A stretch of DNA of 47,649 nt, from the NCBI GenBank assembly GCA_030528995.1, contig JAUMXR010000001.1, positions 1 to 47,649 on the forward strand. Reading direction: 5' to 3'. Below, piece by piece: positions 8,010 through 15,493 of this stretch. The translations under genes and the position numbers were made by a program. Source of the DNA: Candidatus Saccharimonadota bacterium (GTDB lineage Bacteria; Patescibacteriota; Saccharimonadia; Saccharimonadales; Saccharimonadaceae). The notes beneath the pieces were generated by a model. The model was not told the origin of the DNA. It saw only the letters and a list, made by a program, of their open reading frames with translations, and made no database searches. Positions within the stretch are counted from its first letter, which is position 1. Every line of letters begins with the position of its first letter.

Positions 8010-8684
8010 TTATTTTGCAAGTTTTAAATGGTAGAATCTTTCGATATTGCCATTTCTGCCTTTTAGTTCGTTGTCGCGTTTGGCTAGAATGATAAAGCCG
8101 TTTAATTTAAGCCAGAGTTCGAATTGTTTGATGATGTCGCGACGGATTTTTTCGTTTTTGACTATGCCGCGATTGAGTTGTGCTGGAGTGGCTTCGAATT
8201 GGGGCTTGAGCATGACAAGAAACTCGGTCTGTTCGTCCGACAAGTGGCCCTTGGCATGCGAAAGAACTTTTTTGAGGCTGATGAACGAAACATCGGCTAC
8301 GATAACATCTGGAATTTCAACATAGACAATAGGATTATCTTCTTCGGAACGCTCCTCGCGCCCGTCTTCACGGGGCTCGTCGCTGCGTCCTCGTAGCAAC
8401 TGCGGATGCTCCTCAGAAGACAATCCTATTGTCTTTGCTTTAAAGACATCGGTTTTTTCGTGGAGGTCGATGCGGGGGTCATAGCGCAAGGGCTTCGCCA
8501 TTTGGTTGGTTCCCTTTTCGATGGCGATGACCTTTTTGGCGCCGTGATCTAGGGCGTACTCGGTGAAGCCACCAGTGGATGAACCGATGTCGAGAACCAC
8601 TTTGTTGCGGAAATCAAAATTAAAGGCGTCTGCTGCGCCTTTAATTTTGTAGTAACCTCTATTTTTTGCGTTCTCGGTAGGCAT
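8010..8684 (-). CDS. TlyA-like rRNA 2'-O-methyltransferase, no S4 domain
   Basis: A class I SAM-dependent methyltransferase of the FtsJ/TlyA type. SAM motif VVLDIGSSTGGFTEYAL lies near 30, IAIEKG near 55, and the TlyA-type segment PDVIVADVSFISLKKVL near 128. TlyA proteins normally begin with an S4 RNA-binding domain of about 60 residues; here it is absent and the protein starts almost at the catalytic domain. The ATG lies inside the end of efp (26-base overlap). Residues about 84-121 are encoded by an inverted-repeat element (8324-8434) that interrupts the fold between the acidic motif and motif IV. Target (16S/23S cytidine) is inferred from the family only. Confidence 0.8.
   Translation of the reverse strand: MPTENAKNRGYYKIKGAADAFNFDFRNKVVLDIGSSTGGFTEYALDHGAKKVIAIEKGTNQMAKPLRYDPRIDLHEKTDVFKAKTIGLSSEEHPQLLRGRSDEPREDGREERSEEDNPIVYVEIPDVIVADVSFISLKKVLSHAKGHLSDEQTEFLVMLKPQFEATPAQLNRGIVKNEKIRRDIIKQFELWLKLNGFIILAKRDNELKGRNGNIERFYHLKLAK
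8324..8434. repeat. In-frame palindromic element 1 (in tlyA-like gene)
   Basis: A 111-bp insertion-like element. Its outer arms, 8324-8343 and 8415-8434, are inverted copies of each other with 19 of 20 bases matching. A small internal hairpin, CCCGT-CTTC-ACGGG, lies at 8361-8374. The core 8356-8384 matches 42576-42604 at 26 of 29 positions. 111 is divisible by three, so the reading frame is kept; the encoded segment is rich in Glu and Arg. Confidence 0.8.
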
Positions 8685-9219
8685 AGGTATCGGTATCCAC
8701 TGAGACGATATCGCCTTCTTTGATAAACGCTGGCACTTTGATGACTACGCCGGTTTCTAGGGTAGCATCTTTCATTACTGAACTGGTGGTGTCACCTTTG
8801 ACTGCGGTCTCGGTATAAGTAACTGCAAGCCAGATGTTCTTGGGGAGCTGGAGATTAATGGGAGTACCATTGTAGAATTGGATTTCCATCTCATCACCAT
8901 CCTTCATGAAATCTTTGGAATCGCCAACCATTTCAGCGGCTAGTTCATATTGCTCGAACGATTCTGGGTCCATAAAGTAGAACTTTTCGTCGTCTCGATA
9001 GAGATACTGTACCTTCTTCGTAGTGACCTCGGCTGGTTCGATTTTCTCTTGACCTTTGAAAGTCTTGGGGAGAAGAGCACCAGTAATGAGGTTTTTAACC
9101 TTGACGTTGACGATGGAGCCACCTCGGCCCATCACCTTTTGTGAGTATTCTACCACCTTATACGGCTGACCGTCTAAAGTGATAAGGGTATTTTTCTTTA
9201 GATCTGTAGGTCCGTACAT
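8659..9219 (-). CDS. efp: Translation elongation factor P
   Basis: 186 residues with the three-domain EF-P layout: an N-terminal KOW-like domain (LKKNTLITLDGQPYKVVEY), a conserved central OB domain (MDPESFEQYEL) and a C-terminal OB domain ending in the family signature (DIVSVDTDTYAYRERKK). EF-P relieves ribosome stalling at proline runs. The tip loop of domain I reads QKVMGRGGS, with Gly-Arg-Gly in place of a clear Lys for beta-lysylation, so the modification state is uncertain. AAGGAG precedes the start. It lies in the rpsF-ssb-rpsR-efp operon. Confidence 0.95.
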   Translation of the reverse strand: MYGPTDLKKNTLITLDGQPYKVVEYSQKVMGRGGSIVNVKVKNLITGALLPKTFKGQEKIEPAEVTTKKVQYLYRDDEKFYFMDPESFEQYELAAEMVGDSKDFMKDGDEMEIQFYNGTPINLQLPKNIWLAVTYTETAVKGDTTSSVMKDATLETGVVIKVPAFIKEGDIVSVDTDTYAYRERKK

Positions 9220-9228
9220 ATTTACTCC

Positions 9229-9423
9229 TTATTTAGTGACGAATGGTAAGAGTGCCAAGTGGCGTGCACGCTTAATAGCGACCGCGAGTTGGCGCTGTTG
9301 CCGAGCCGAGAGGCCGGTTTTGCTGATTGGTTCGATACGACCATAACTATCGATATAGCGCTGAAGGGTCTTTACGTCGCGATAATCGAAGTATTGGTTC
9401 GGATCAGTCTTGAATTTTTTCAT
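9229..9423 (-). CDS. rpsR: 30S ribosomal protein bS18
   Basis: 64 residues with the bS18 signature ([19 protein letters not shown], then [21 protein letters not shown]). It pairs with bS6 on the small subunit platform. The N-terminal extension of longer homologues is short. It follows ssb in the classic rpsF-ssb-rpsR order. Confidence 0.96.
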   Translation of the reverse strand: MKKFKTDPNQYFDYRDVKTLQRYIDSYGRIEPISKTGLSARQQRQLAVAIKRARHLALLPFVTK

Positions 9424-9450
9424 TTTCTATCCTTCCTTCTTTAGTGTTGA

Positions 9451-9909
9451 TTAAAATGGAACTTCACTTAAGTCAATCTCGCCTTCTGGGATATCATCAG
9501 GGATGGCTTCGCTAGTAGAGTCGGATGATGAACTATTGTCATAGCCGCCGTAGTTGCCGGAATTACCACCGTCGCGGTTAGCTGAGCCAGTGAAGTTAAA
9601 GTCTTCGGCAACAATTTCGGTGCGAGAACGGCGGACGCCATCTTTGCCTTCGAAGCTGCGTTGCTCGAGACGACCGGAGACGAGGACACCAGAGCCCTTT
9701 TTGGCATACTGGTTAATCATCTCGCCAAGTTTGCCCCAAGCAGAACAGTCGATAAACGAAACTGATTCTTTTTGCTCGCCGCTGGCATCTTTGTAAACAC
9801 GATTGACGGCTACAGAGAAAGTACAAACGGTAGAACCGTTGGTGGTAGTGCGAAGCTCGGGGTCCCGAGTTAGGTTACCAGTGATGATTGCTTTACTAAA
9901 ACCGCGCAT
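9451..9909 (-). CDS. ssb: Single-stranded DNA-binding protein
   Basis: 152 residues: an N-terminal OB fold (MRGFSKAIITGNLTRDPELR, TFSVAVNR, GKLGEMINQYAKKGSGVLVSGRL), a flexible Gly/Asn/Ser linker, and an acidic C-terminal tail ending EIDLSEVPF, the tip that recruits replication and repair partners. It lies between rpsF and rpsR, with only two bases separating it from the rpsF stop. Confidence 0.96.
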   Translation of the reverse strand: MRGFSKAIITGNLTRDPELRTTTNGSTVCTFSVAVNRVYKDASGEQKESVSFIDCSAWGKLGEMINQYAKKGSGVLVSGRLEQRSFEGKDGVRRSRTEIVAEDFNFTGSANRDGGNSGNYGGYDNSSSSDSTSEAIPDDIPEGEIDLSEVPF

Positions 9910-9911
9910 AA

Positions 9912-10268
9912 TTACTCTCCTTTTTCTTCGGTTGACTTTTCGGCCGATTCCGCCGCCTTGGCTTGCATTTTGGCCTTGCGCTCATCTACGCGAACGAGCA
10001 GATGACGCAAAATTTCATCAGTGATGTTGAAGTTTGATGAAATCTTGGCTGGCGCCTCTGGTGGTAAAGCGACATCAAAATAGTAGTAGATGGCAAATTC
10101 TTGGCCATTGATGGCATAAGCAAGACGCTTTTTACCTTCGGCTTCTTCTTTGGTGATTTTGCCACCACACGATTCGATGGTCTTCTTGACCTTGTCGAGG
10201 GCGGGGTCGATGTTCATCTCGAGATCGGGATGAAATACGACGGTGAGTTCGTAGTCTTTCATAGACAC
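9912..10268 (-). CDS. rpsF: 30S ribosomal protein bS6
   Basis: 118 residues starting MKDYELTVVFHPDLE (after MS), with the bS6 beta-alpha-beta core, GKRLAYAINGQEFAIYYYFDV and ILRHLLVRVDERKAK, plus an Ala/Glu/Lys-rich tail. AAAGGAG precedes the start. It is the first gene of the rpsF-ssb-rpsR-efp-tlyA-like operon and is preceded by a structured leader. Confidence 0.95.
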   Translation of the reverse strand: MSMKDYELTVVFHPDLEMNIDPALDKVKKTIESCGGKITKEEAEGKKRLAYAINGQEFAIYYYFDVALPPEAPAKISSNFNITDEILRHLLVRVDERKAKMQAKAAESAEKSTEEKGE

Positions 10269-10280
10269 TCCTTTGGTTAA

Positions 10281-10331
10281 AGCAGGGGCTGTTCTCCGAT
10301 TCCCTTCTTGGGGCGGGTTGACACACCTGCT
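10281..10331 (-). promoter_or_regulatory. Candidate bS6:bS18 autoregulatory leader hairpin
   Basis: The 74-base leader of rpsF folds into a hairpin closed by AGCAGG/CCTGCT, enclosing C-rich and G-rich inner segments with an unpaired CCG. Many bacteria control this operon by bS6:bS18 binding such a leader. The position and C/G-rich internal loop fit, but I have not matched the full published consensus. Confidence 0.45.
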
Positions 10332-10348
10332 GAGCTAATAATGGTTTA

Positions 10349-10377
10349 ATTTTATCACAGATTAGCTAACTGGTCAA
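10349..10377 (-). promoter_or_regulatory. Promoter of the rpsF operon
   Basis: TTGACC (10372-10377) and TAAAAT (10349-10354) with a 17-base spacer on the minus strand. The -35 box lies inside the last codons of ftsK. Confidence 0.65.
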
Positions 10378-12553
10378 ATTCATCCATAGAACTAATGAGG
10401 AGGTCGCGAGGTTTGTTGCCGTTTTGAGGGCCAATGACGCCAATGTCTTCGAACCAGATGGCGAGGCCGGAGACAAAGCCGTGACCTTTGCCGAGATAAG
10501 TCTGGAGCATGGCAGTGGAGAATTTGCCTTTGTTGAGAGAGATTTCGACGGCTTTACGGACGATTGGGTCCTGAGGGTCAAACTTACGACCGAGACCATC
10601 GAGACCACCGCCTTCTGGGGTCAATCCCTTAATAGCGACTTGCTGAGAGATGACTTCGTCGTTGTATTCTGGCGGGCGTTGCGCACGGAGGAAATCGGTA
10701 ACTTTATTGATGTCATCATCAGAGGCCCAAGCACCCTGGATGCGGCGAGGTTTGCCCATCATTTCGGTGGTTAGGAGTAGCATGTCACCTTTACCGAGGA
10801 GTTTCTCGGCGCCACCTTGGTCCAGCATGATACGGGAGTCCATTTGGGAACCGACCGCGAAGGCGATACGGCCTGGGATGTTGGCTTTGATAAGACCGGT
10901 GATAACTTTAACTTCTGGACGCTGAGTAGCAAGGACAAGATGAATACCAGCGGCACGGCCTTTCTGAGCGATGCGAACGATGAGCATTTCGAGGTCTTTG
11001 CCTGCCATCATCATAAGGTCAGCCATCTCGTCGATAACGATGACGATATATGGCATTTTGCCTTCTTTTTCGGGGTTCTGCTCGGCAGATTTGGCCATTT
11101 TGGCATTATAGTCAGCAATGTTCTTGACTTTTTCTTCGGCCATTAAACTGTAGCGACGTTCCATTTCGCCGACGGCCCACTTCATAGCGCTAAGAGCCTT
11201 TTCGGTCTGAGTGATGATGGGGGTGAGAAGATGAGGGATATCTTGATACTGGGCCATTTCAACCTGCTTCGGGTCGACAATGATAAGCTTCATGTCGGAT
11301 GGACCATTACGATAAAGCAGGGAGGAGATGAGAGTATTAGTCATGACAGACTTACCAGAACCAGTAGTACCGGCGATGAGAAGGTGCGGCATCTTGGCGA
11401 GGTTGGCCACAACGGCTTTACCAGAGATATCTTTCCCTACTGCAAAGGTGAGAGGGTCAGTGGATTTCTTCCATTCGCTGGATTCGAGGACGCCACGCAA
11501 GCGAACGTCGGCCGAACGGGCATTTGGAATCTCGACACCGACAGAACGGGTACCTGGAATGGGGGCTTCGATACGAATTTTGTCAACGGCGAGGTTCAAA
11601 GCTAACTCTTTGTCGCGAGCTAAAATTTTACTCAGGTTAACGCCAGCTGGTGGCTTCATGGTGTACTGAGTGACGCGCGGACCGACATTGGCACCTTCCA
11701 TTTCGACATCGATGCCGAACTCGGCAAGTGTTGATTTGATGATGTAGGCGTTTTGCTGGATGTTGCCGGCGTCGGCTGGAGATTGCTTCTTCTCGAGGAG
11801 ATCAACGGATGGCATTTTCCAGTCGGGGTCGTTAACGGAGACAAGGGCAGTGGGTTCTTTGGCTGGTTCGGGTTTGGCTGGGGTTTTGATGTTCTGCTTG
11901 TGGAGCAAACGTCCGCCAGATTTGACTTCGGGTTGAGTTTCGGTAGTACCCACACCTGAATTGACTTTGATTTCGAGTTGGCCGAGTTTTTTGGATTTCT
12001 GATTGTCGTCGTCGGTGGCGGATTTGTTAGTTTTGACGATGTTTTTGGTGCCTTTGAACAAGGTGATAGGGGAAATCTGAAGAATAAAGGCGAGAGTTAT
12101 GAAGATTAGCAAAATGTAAATGATGATAACAAAGGCTTGGTCGAGGGCTTGAGTCATGATGCCGTTAAGCCAGTCGCCGACAATGCCACCAGCACCCCAG
12201 ATGGCGCCGATGCCGGAAAGCCAAAGAAGCATTAGAACGGAAGCTATATAAACAGGAATGGCGACACGGTTGTTCTCGGCGCGGAAAATTCTAATTGCGA
12301 GATAAACGAGAATCGCTGGGATGAAATAGGTGGCAAGGCCGAGAGTCTTATTAATGGTGCCGTGGACGGCATTCAGAGCGGAGCCGCCGTGACCGAACCA
12401 AGTAATGACGAAAAAGAGGGCGGCGGCAATCATGAGAACGGCGATGGTTTGACGCCAAAAACCGCCAGGAAGTTCGTGTTCGACAGGTGCTTCCCTAGTG
12501 CGCTTCTTTGCGGTAGCGCGTTTTTTGGTGGTTTTTCTTTTTTTCGCAGTCAT
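10355..12553 (-). CDS. ftsK: DNA translocase FtsK
   Basis: 732 residues. Basic N-terminus, four to five membrane helices (about 35-185), a variable linker, the FtsK alpha/beta motor (Walker A AGTTGSGKSVMTNT near 405; Walker B IVIVIDEMADLMMMAG) and a C-terminal winged-helix gamma domain (about 660-732) that reads chromosome polarity sequences. It pumps DNA through the closing septum. An ATG six codons upstream is in frame, but TATAAT six bases before the ATG at 12553 indicates a leaderless start there. Confidence 0.96.
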   Translation of the reverse strand: MTAKKRKTTKKRATAKKRTREAPVEHELPGGFWRQTIAVLMIAAALFFVITWFGHGGSALNAVHGTINKTLGLATYFIPAILVYLAIRIFRAENNRVAIPVYIASVLMLLWLSGIGAIWGAGGIVGDWLNGIMTQALDQAFVIIIYILLIFITLAFILQISPITLFKGTKNIVKTNKSATDDDNQKSKKLGQLEIKVNSGVGTTETQPEVKSGGRLLHKQNIKTPAKPEPAKEPTALVSVNDPDWKMPSVDLLEKKQSPADAGNIQQNAYIIKSTLAEFGIDVEMEGANVGPRVTQYTMKPPAGVNLSKILARDKELALNLAVDKIRIEAPIPGTRSVGVEIPNARSADVRLRGVLESSEWKKSTDPLTFAVGKDISGKAVVANLAKMPHLLIAGTTGSGKSVMTNTLISSLLYRNGPSDMKLIIVDPKQVEMAQYQDIPHLLTPIITQTEKALSAMKWAVGEMERRYSLMAEEKVKNIADYNAKMAKSAEQNPEKEGKMPYIVIVIDEMADLMMMAGKDLEMLIVRIAQKGRAAGIHLVLATQRPEVKVITGLIKANIPGRIAFAVGSQMDSRIMLDQGGAEKLLGKGDMLLLTTEMMGKPRRIQGAWASDDDINKVTDFLRAQRPPEYNDEVISQQVAIKGLTPEGGGLDGLGRKFDPQDPIVRKAVEISLNKGKFSTAMLQTYLGKGHGFVSGLAIWFEDIGVIGPQNGNKPRDLLISSMDEFDQLANL

Positions 12554-12559
12554 ATGTTT

Positions 12560-12565
12560 ATTATA
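12560..12565 (-). promoter_or_regulatory. Extended -10 box of ftsK
   Basis: GTGTGCTATAAT on the minus strand, six bases from the chosen ftsK ATG. Confidence 0.65.
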
Positions 12566-12630
12566 GCACACTTTTTAGATAAGCACAAGGGGAATGGGGC
12601 GAGAGGGTTCTTTTTTTGAGGGGGATGTGA

Positions 12631-12636
12631 TATAAT
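12631..12636 (+). promoter_or_regulatory. -10 box of tRNA-Gln
   Basis: TGATATAAT, ending nine bases before the mature tRNA 5' end, so the primary transcript would have a leader of only two or three bases. Confidence 0.6.
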
Positions 12637-12645
12637 GATGGCTAT

Positions 12646-12720
12646 TGGACCGTCGCCAAGCGGTAAGGCACTGGGTTTTGGTCCCAGCATTCGCAGGTTC
12701 GAATCCTGCCGGTCCAGCCA
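12646..12720 (+). tRNA. tRNA-Gln (anticodon TTG)
   Basis: Acceptor stem TGGACCG/CGGTCCA, D arm GCCAAGCGGTAAGGC, anticodon stem CTGGG/CCCAG around loop TTTTGGT, T arm with TTCGAAT, discriminator G and an encoded CCA (12718-12720). It starts with T rather than G. A terminator follows immediately. Confidence 0.95.
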
Positions 12721-12747
12721 TATAGGCCCTAGTGGGCTATTTTTATT
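12721..12747 (+). terminator. Terminator after tRNA-Gln
   Basis: ATAGGCCC and GGGCTAT form a stem with one bulge around a short loop, followed by TTTTTATTG. It overlaps the stop of the convergent gene. Confidence 0.65.
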
Positions 12748-13612
12748 GTTTTTCGATGACTACGGTTTGGAGTTCATCATCGTAATAGTACTTGAAATTA
12801 TACTCGTTTTCGTCGTCTGAAACCGAAAATTGGTAAGATTTACCACGGGCGCCGGAAAGTTTGAAATTGTAGCCACCTTCGTATTTGATGATTTCGACGC
12901 CTCCTTCTCCATTGCCGCCCCAGGAGGATATATAGGGTTCGCCAACAAATGTGATTTCGTTTTCATTGATGAATGTATTATTGTAAGTTTCAAATGGTTG
13001 GGTTTGAGCGAAGAAAACATAAACACCAATAGCAATTGCCGTAATGACGGCGGTGATAAGGCGAGGAATTTTATCCTTGAAGATGGCAAAAATGTAGATA
13101 ATGATTGAGGCAAAACAGTAAATGATACTGACGAGGTGGCTGGGTGGATTTTCGATAAAGCTGAAAATATACGAAACGCCGGTGATGGCGAGAAAAGCTG
13201 TGACAAGGGCTAGGATTATCCCAGAATACCATTTGTCTTTTTTGATGAACCAACCGATAAACGCGCCCGGGAAAGTTAGGAGTGTTATTTTGAACCAATA
13301 AGGGTAGAAACTAAAGATGTTCCAACCCATTTGATTAAACGGAACCTGAATGAGATAGACGAGTGGTTGCGAAATAAGGAAAAAGACGAAAGTTTTGAGC
13401 GCGGCTTCGAGAGGCTTTTTGGAATTTACAATGATAATGATCGCTGGAAGAACCCACCATTCTGGCGTTACGGCAATGTCGTGGAATGAATTACCATCTG
13501 GGACAAGCATGGCCATTAGAGCCGTATAAATCCCCATAATGATGCTAAATATGATTAGTTTGGGCCAAGTGAGATTAAGGCCTCCAAATATCTTCTTAAA
13601 TACTTTCTTCAT
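12743..13612 (-). CDS. Multi-pass membrane protein, function unknown
   Basis: 289 residues with about six membrane helices in the first 200 residues (for example LIIFSIIMGIYTALMAMLV, WWVLPAIIIIVNS, LLTFPGAFIGWFI, LITAVITAIAIGVYVFFA), then a soluble beta-rich C-terminus of about 80 residues (GGVEIIKYEGGYNFKLSGARGKSYQFSVSDDE). No family recognised. A TATATT box six bases before the ATG (TGCTATATT, 13619-13624) predicts a leaderless transcript. Confidence 0.75.
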   Translation of the reverse strand: MKKVFKKIFGGLNLTWPKLIIFSIIMGIYTALMAMLVPDGNSFHDIAVTPEWWVLPAIIIIVNSKKPLEAALKTFVFFLISQPLVYLIQVPFNQMGWNIFSFYPYWFKITLLTFPGAFIGWFIKKDKWYSGIILALVTAFLAITGVSYIFSFIENPPSHLVSIIYCFASIIIYIFAIFKDKIPRLITAVITAIAIGVYVFFAQTQPFETYNNTFINENEITFVGEPYISSWGGNGEGGVEIIKYEGGYNFKLSGARGKSYQFSVSDDENEYNFKYYYDDELQTVVIEKQ

Positions 13613-13618
13613 GCTTAT

Positions 13619-13624
13619 AATATA
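13619..13624 (-). promoter_or_regulatory. -10 box of the 13612 membrane protein gene
   Basis: AGTGCTATATT on the minus strand, six bases from ATG. Confidence 0.5.
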
Positions 13625-13662
13625 GCACTTTTAGTGCAATGAGGACAATAATTGCAGTATCC

Positions 13663-13691
13663 TTGATTTTTGATGCGAAATGTGATATAAT
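13663..13691 (+). promoter_or_regulatory. Promoter of the 13733 gene
   Basis: TTGATT, 17-base spacer, TATAAT. The leader runs to an AAAGGGGG ribosome site. Confidence 0.7.
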
Positions 13692-13732
13692 ATAGGGATA
13701 GTTGTTTTTTCTGTTCAGAAAGGGGGATGAAA

Positions 13733-14221
13733 ATGACAGATAAAAAAACATGGACCTTGTCACTTAACGGCGAAGAGAAAGAGGAGCTTATGCAAATAAG
13801 CGAATCCTTAACGAGTTTCAGGGATCCAACGAGCTGGCTTGAAATTGCTGATAAATTTGGGAAGCACAACCTGAAGGAAGCTTCCCAGAATGTGTCATGG
13901 GCGTTAGACAACTATATCAAAGCCCTTGACATTAAAATAGAAGCTGGCGAAAAGCGCTTGGGCACCCTAAGCAGGGTGATGGAGATTCTAAGGATTGAGA
14001 AAGAGAAGCCAACCTGGATAAAACAGGAGCAGCTAAAGCGAATCAAGACCAGGATTGAAAAGCTTGGTCATTGCTTAGAGCGCTTCCGGCAGGCAAAGGC
14101 TTCACTCCTTGATACGAAGCGAGCCATCACCGATCTGGAGCAGTCGGTTTTAAAGACACTGGAAATTAATAACCAGTACATAGAACAGATTTGTGCTGAT
14201 GTAAAATCGCTTTGTGACTGA
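13733..14221 (+). CDS. Coiled-coil orphan protein
   Basis: 162 residues, soluble, almost entirely helical with likely coiled coil from about residue 70 (KIEAGEKRLGTLSRVMEIL onward). No recognised domain. Two ATGs lie two codons apart; the second (13733) is chosen because AAAGGGGG sits directly against the first but six bases from the second. The gene is free-standing, with its own promoter, strong ribosome site and terminator. Confidence 0.7.
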   Translation: MTDKKTWTLSLNGEEKEELMQISESLTSFRDPTSWLEIADKFGKHNLKEASQNVSWALDNYIKALDIKIEAGEKRLGTLSRVMEILRIEKEKPTWIKQEQLKRIKTRIEKLGHCLERFRQAKASLLDTKRAITDLEQSVLKTLEINNQYIEQICADVKSLCD

Positions 14222-14228
14222 CCGCCGA

Positions 14229-14256
14229 ATGCCGCCAGGAATGGCGGCATTTTTCT
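14229..14256 (+). terminator. Terminator of the 13733 gene
   Basis: Perfect 8-bp stem ATGCCGCC/GGCGGCAT, 6-base loop, T-run. It ends just before the -35 box of the next gene. Confidence 0.85.
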
Positions 14257-14271
14257 TGCCATACTTCCCTG

Positions 14272-14300
14272 TGGACAAGAGGTGGAAAAAGTGTTATAAT
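14272..14300 (+). promoter_or_regulatory. Promoter of the 14343 gene
   Basis: TGGACA, 17-base spacer, TATAAT. The transcript would have a leader of about 36 bases. Confidence 0.65.
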
Positions 14301-14342
14301 AGAGATAAGAGAGGGGTGCATTTTAATAAGGAGGTGTTTATC

Positions 14343-15389
14343 TTGTTAATAAACAAAGAAATTTTTAATCCAATCAAACTCGGCAATGGCATACCGGATG
14401 AGATGTTCAAAAAATACATTGAAATACGAGACAAGCAGTACAAGCTCATTCCGACAATGCCGGAGCTGACCACCGAAGTAAAGAGGGTTTTTTATGAATG
14501 GCATACGGCCGTACCTACGGAAAATCTGGATAGGATTTGGACGTTCATGTATCCGATGGTGACCCATAATGAAGCCCTGGCGCAGTTTATCCTGGATAAC
14601 GGTGGGGCGAAGTCTAGCTTCTTCTTCCCGTGGGTAATGTCCGTAGCAACTTCGCCATCAGAGGCATTGGAACTATCTTACAACTCTGGTAGAGACTTGC
14701 TCGGTGAATGGGTGACGGATATTCCGGAAACGGATGAGATTAACTTCTTCGTCCACAATTTGCCGACGCTCGCCTACAACCGCGAAAGACAGTTCAGGGT
14801 GGCCGATTTGGTTACTACTGATATTGAGCTCTCTGGCAGAGATGGTTCTAAGGTGATTGACCTCGGAGCGGGCCAGATGGCTTGGGCGAGACACCACGGT
14901 TTTAAGTTTAGACCGAGAAGGCAGCAGATTATCGCCTGCGACAAAGACCCAAGCATTAATCCCTATGAGCTCTTTGGCACAGTAAAGCCGGAAGATATTG
15001 GTCTGACCTATAAACGTAGCGACATCATGGCCGAGCTTCATGACGCCGATTGCGCCGATGCAAGCTTCGTAATACTCCAGGGAGTAGCTTCGTATTACCC
15101 GTTGGGAGTTTTCAGAGAGGCCATTGTGAAGCCAATCTATGCTAATCTGAGGATGGGCGGAAGCTTCTTCTTCGATTTGCAGCTTCATCATATTTCATAT
15201 GAATGGAGTGTGAAGATCTTTGGTTGGCCAGAGATGGAACTGCCAGAAACGGCATCGGATGCAATCAATGCGGTAGAAGTTCTGCGCAAAGATTTGTGGA
15301 ATGATGGCATGAAATTCCAGGCGGAATACATGCTTGATACTTATAGTGCATCACCACTTTCGGTGATGGTGTTGTTTACAAAGGTATAA
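14343..15389 (+). CDS. SAM-dependent methyltransferase-like orphan, TTG start
   Basis: 348 residues from a TTG at 14343, chosen because AAGGAGG lies eight bases upstream; an upstream ATG in the same frame falls inside the preceding terminator and before this gene's promoter. The middle has a class I SAM motif (VIDLGAGQMAWARHHG), an acidic motif (IIACDKD) and a later FVILQGVASYYPL / LRMGGSFFFDLQL pair like motifs IV-VI. The first ~150 residues are of unknown fold. Substrate unknown. Confidence 0.75.
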   Translation: MLINKEIFNPIKLGNGIPDEMFKKYIEIRDKQYKLIPTMPELTTEVKRVFYEWHTAVPTENLDRIWTFMYPMVTHNEALAQFILDNGGAKSSFFFPWVMSVATSPSEALELSYNSGRDLLGEWVTDIPETDEINFFVHNLPTLAYNRERQFRVADLVTTDIELSGRDGSKVIDLGAGQMAWARHHGFKFRPRRQQIIACDKDPSINPYELFGTVKPEDIGLTYKRSDIMAELHDADCADASFVILQGVASYYPLGVFREAIVKPIYANLRMGGSFFFDLQLHHISYEWSVKIFGWPEMELPETASDAINAVEVLRKDLWNDGMKFQAEYMLDTYSASPLSVMVLFTKV

Positions 15390-15401
15390 GCACCCTCCCC
15401 C

Positions 15402-15428
15402 AAGGTCCGCTAGTGCGGGCCTTTTTTG
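15402..15428 (+). terminator. Terminator of the 14343 gene
   Basis: GGTCCGC/GCGGGCC stem (one G-T pair), TAGT loop, then TTTTTTG. Confidence 0.85.
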
Positions 15429-15439
15429 TTGGTTGTATT

Positions 15440-15469
15440 TTGAATGGTTTTGAATGCTTGTGGTATAAT
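15440..15469 (+). promoter_or_regulatory. Promoter of the 7TM/CAP pair
   Basis: TTGAAT, 18-base spacer, TATAAT, then a short leader with AAAGGAGG before the GTG start at 15494. Confidence 0.65.
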
Positions 15470-15493
15470 TAGACAATAAAGGAGGTTATAAAA

